A DNA stretch of 46,981 nucleotides from JADZAA01 sp039810485 (lineage in GTDB: Bacteria > Bacteroidota > Ignavibacteria > Kapaibacteriales > UBA961): contig JBDHXA010000010.1 in NCBI GenBank assembly GCA_039810485.1, forward strand, positions 1-46,981. The letters are read 5' to 3'. Below the pieces are notes generated by a model that made no database searches, was not told the origin of the DNA, and saw nothing but the letters and a program-made list of their open reading frames with translations. Each line of letters starts with the position of its first letter. The stretch's first letter is position 1. Below, in pieces: positions 45,554 through 46,981 of the stretch. A program made the translations under genes and the position numbers.

Positions 45554-46666
45554 ATGATAGTCGGAGTGCCAAAAGAAATTAAGAAAAATGAAAATCGCGT
45601 AGCTTTAACTCCCGGAGGCGTTTTGGCCATGCGTCAGCATGGACATACGGTTGTAGTAGAGACCAATGCCGGAAGAGGCAGCGGTTTTTCCGATGAACAA
45701 TATATTGCATCAGGTGCTGAAATTTTGGCAACACCTGCCGAAGTGTATGCAAAAGCAGATATGATTATGAAGGTTAAAGAGCCGATTGCGCCAGAATACG
45801 AGCTTGTGCGCGCAGGCCAAACTCTTTTCACCTATTTTCACTTTGCCGCTTCGCGCGAGCTTACCGAAGCAATGATGAAATCACATTGCATTGCTATTGC
45901 TTACGAAACTGTTCAACGCGACGACGGCTCATTGCCGCTGCTTATACCCATGAGTGAAGTTGCAGGACGCATGGCTCCCCAAGAAGGTGCAAAATACTTA
46001 GAGAAAACAATGGGCGGGCGCGGCGTTCTCCTCGGAGGCGTGCCCGGAACAGAGCCAGCAAATGTTGTTATACTTGGCGGCGGAATTGTAGGCGTAAATG
46101 CTGCCAAAATAGCAGCAGGATTTGGAGCTCGTGTTACTATTATGGATAATAATCTCTATCGTTTGCGCTATCTTGATGATGTTATGCCAAAGAATGTTGT
46201 CACAGTAATGTCAAATCCGGCAAATATTCTTGCCGCTGCTAAAAGCGCAGATTTGATCGTCGGCGCAGTTTTAATTGCCGGAGCTAAAGCGCCTCGCCTT
46301 ATTACTCGCGATATGCTTTCTGAAATGAAACCCGGCAGCGTTGTTGTCGATGTCGCTGTAGATCAAGGAGGTTGCATAGAAACCACACGACCTACTACAC
46401 ACGAGGATCCAACTTACACAGTTGATGGAATTGTGCATTATTGCGTAGCTAACATGCCCGGCGCAGTGCCTTTTACTTCAACTATTGCGCTTACCAATGC
46501 AACGCTGCCGTATGCGCTGCAAATTGCAAATAAAGGTTGGAAGCAAGCTGTTCGTGATAATGATGAATTACTGCCAGGTCTTAATGTTGTAGATGGACAT
46601 ATTGTATATGAAGCTGTATCCAATGCATTCGACATGCCTTATACTAAAGCGTCTAAATTATTCTAA
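45554..46666 (+). CDS. ald: Alanine dehydrogenase
   Basis: NAD-dependent L-alanine dehydrogenase, which interconverts alanine with pyruvate and ammonia. From ATG 45554 it has 371 residues, matching the family (B. subtilis Ald 378). It has the substrate-binding lysine at 75 (KVKEP), the catalytic histidine at 96 (YFHFAA), the NAD-binding GGGIVG (175-180) and the conserved DQGGCIETTRPTTHEDPTY and NMPGAVP segments. An upstream ATG at 45467 would add 29 non-conserved residues; the family begins at MIVGVPKEIK, so the inner ATG is preferred. It is divergent from the adaptor gene and followed by its own terminator. Confidence 0.96.
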   Translation: MIVGVPKEIKKNENRVALTPGGVLAMRQHGHTVVVETNAGRGSGFSDEQYIASGAEILATPAEVYAKADMIMKVKEPIAPEYELVRAGQTLFTYFHFAASRELTEAMMKSHCIAIAYETVQRDDGSLPLLIPMSEVAGRMAPQEGAKYLEKTMGGRGVLLGGVPGTEPANVVILGGGIVGVNAAKIAAGFGARVTIMDNNLYRLRYLDDVMPKNVVTVMSNPANILAAAKSADLIVGAVLIAGAKAPRLITRDMLSEMKPGSVVVDVAVDQGGCIETTRPTTHEDPTYTVDGIVHYCVANMPGAVPFTSTIALTNATLPYALQIANKGWKQAVRDNDELLPGLNVVDGHIVYEAVSNAFDMPYTKASKLF

Positions 46667-46778
46667 TATACATAATTTATATTTGGCGGATTCAGAAAAT
46701 ATTTGATGAAATAATCATAAGTAAAACAACGTTATTTTAGCTTGGACAATATGATTAATTTCAATTGTAGAGTAATGG

Positions 46779-46805
46779 AAAAGCCCTTCGAGAAGAAGGG
46801 CTTTT
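46779..46805 (+). terminator. Terminator downstream of ald
   Basis: An 11-bp perfect stem AAAAGCCCTTC (46779-46789) with GAAGGGCTTTT (46795-46805) and a 5-nt loop, ending in a T-tract. It lies 113 bp after the ald stop; its symmetry makes it usable on both strands. Confidence 0.8.
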
Positions 46806-46880
46806 GATTATTTCTGATATTTTAAATAAGTCAAATAAAAAAGTCAGTTGAAAATCATTATGCTGTTGAATCTGCAAAAG

Positions 46881-46981
46881 TATACTTTGTGTTCGCACCT
46901 ATCAGGGCTGCGCCCGGGGTCAGCTGACGACGTCCGGACGCTGAAGAAAATATGTCCTCATTAAGCCCTTGCCTTTAATCT
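46881..46981. other. GC-rich hairpin-rich tail, possible structured RNA start
   Basis: After AT-rich sequence, 46895-46950 becomes strongly GC-rich and contains several self-complementary parts: GGGC-TGC-GCCC, TCAGCTGA, CGTCCGGACG and a TCAGC/GCTGA pair. A TATACT box precedes it (46881-46886). No reading frame fits. It is cut by the window edge. It resembles the start of a structured non-coding RNA or leader, but it was not matched to RNase P, tmRNA, SRP or 6S RNA. The rest of 46667-46980 outside the terminator holds nothing recognised. Confidence 0.3.

Noticed and set aside
46895..46981. Tail as RNase P RNA, tmRNA, SRP RNA or 6S RNA
   Set aside because: None of the conserved core sequences of these RNAs could be recognised on either strand in the visible part.

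Overview
The window looks like a chromosomal segment from a free-living, AT-rich (roughly 40% GC by eye) bacterium of the Bacteroidota/Chlorobiota/Ignavibacteriota lineage; a Kapaibacteria-like organism would fit. This is inference. The support is: a large secreted SBBP-repeat protein with a C-terminal region resembling the type IX secretion (T9SS) sorting domain; several upstream boxes of the form TAnnTTTG (the -7 element of Bacteroidota promoters), two of them with a TTG 19 bp upstream; an Rrf2 regulator with a Bacteroidota-like cysteine pattern; and several starts with weak or no Shine-Dalgarno sequence. No rRNA, CRISPR array, prophage or transposase gene is visible.

Layout. 1-2486: an rluE-like pseudouridine synthase and a beta-CASP metallo-beta-lactamase RNase (minus strand). 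They lie between a lone terminal sequence (53-77) and a complete 190-bp MITE-like element (2297-2486). A second MITE copy, inverted, sits at 36265-36455. 3170-6874: a 1234-residue single-chain ABC transporter with eukaryote-ABCC/MRP-like asymmetric ATPase domains. 7112-11426: a nitric-oxide/iron-sulfur stress cluster: a di-iron RIC/ScdA protein with duplicated DUF2249, a DUF1858/DUF2249 protein, a polytopic NnrS/heme-copper-oxidase-like membrane protein, a SufT/MIP18-like protein and an Rrf2 regulator. A palindrome and a good promoter precede the first gene. 11547-19675 (minus): typA/bipA, then an operon of a TPR protein, alpha-glucan phosphorylase and a double glycosyltransferase-2/TPR protein.

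20224-32565 (minus): the transcription/translation block, read from high to low coordinates as tRNA-Tyr, tRNA-Gly(TCC), tRNA-Gly(CCC), tRNA-Thr, tRNA-Trp, secE, nusG, rplK, rplA, rplJ, rplL, rpoB, rpoC. It has a convincing promoter just upstream of tRNA-Tyr and a strong terminator after rpoC. The usual tuf gene between tRNA-Thr and tRNA-Trp is missing. An attenuator-like hairpin sits between rplL and rpoB.

32830-46981: the SBBP/Ig-like secreted protein (minus), leuS, a SulP anion transporter, an ECF sigma factor overlapping a membrane-anchored TPR anti-sigma-like protein, a convergent MacA/MacB-like pair (adaptor lipoprotein plus FtsX-type permease, without an ATPase), alanine dehydrogenase with its terminator, and an unidentified GC-rich, hairpin-rich tail at the right edge that may be the start of a structured RNA.

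The best candidates for new biology are the NO/Fe-S cluster with its putative operator and the non-autonomous mobile element family with 17-bp inverted ends and 6-bp target duplications.
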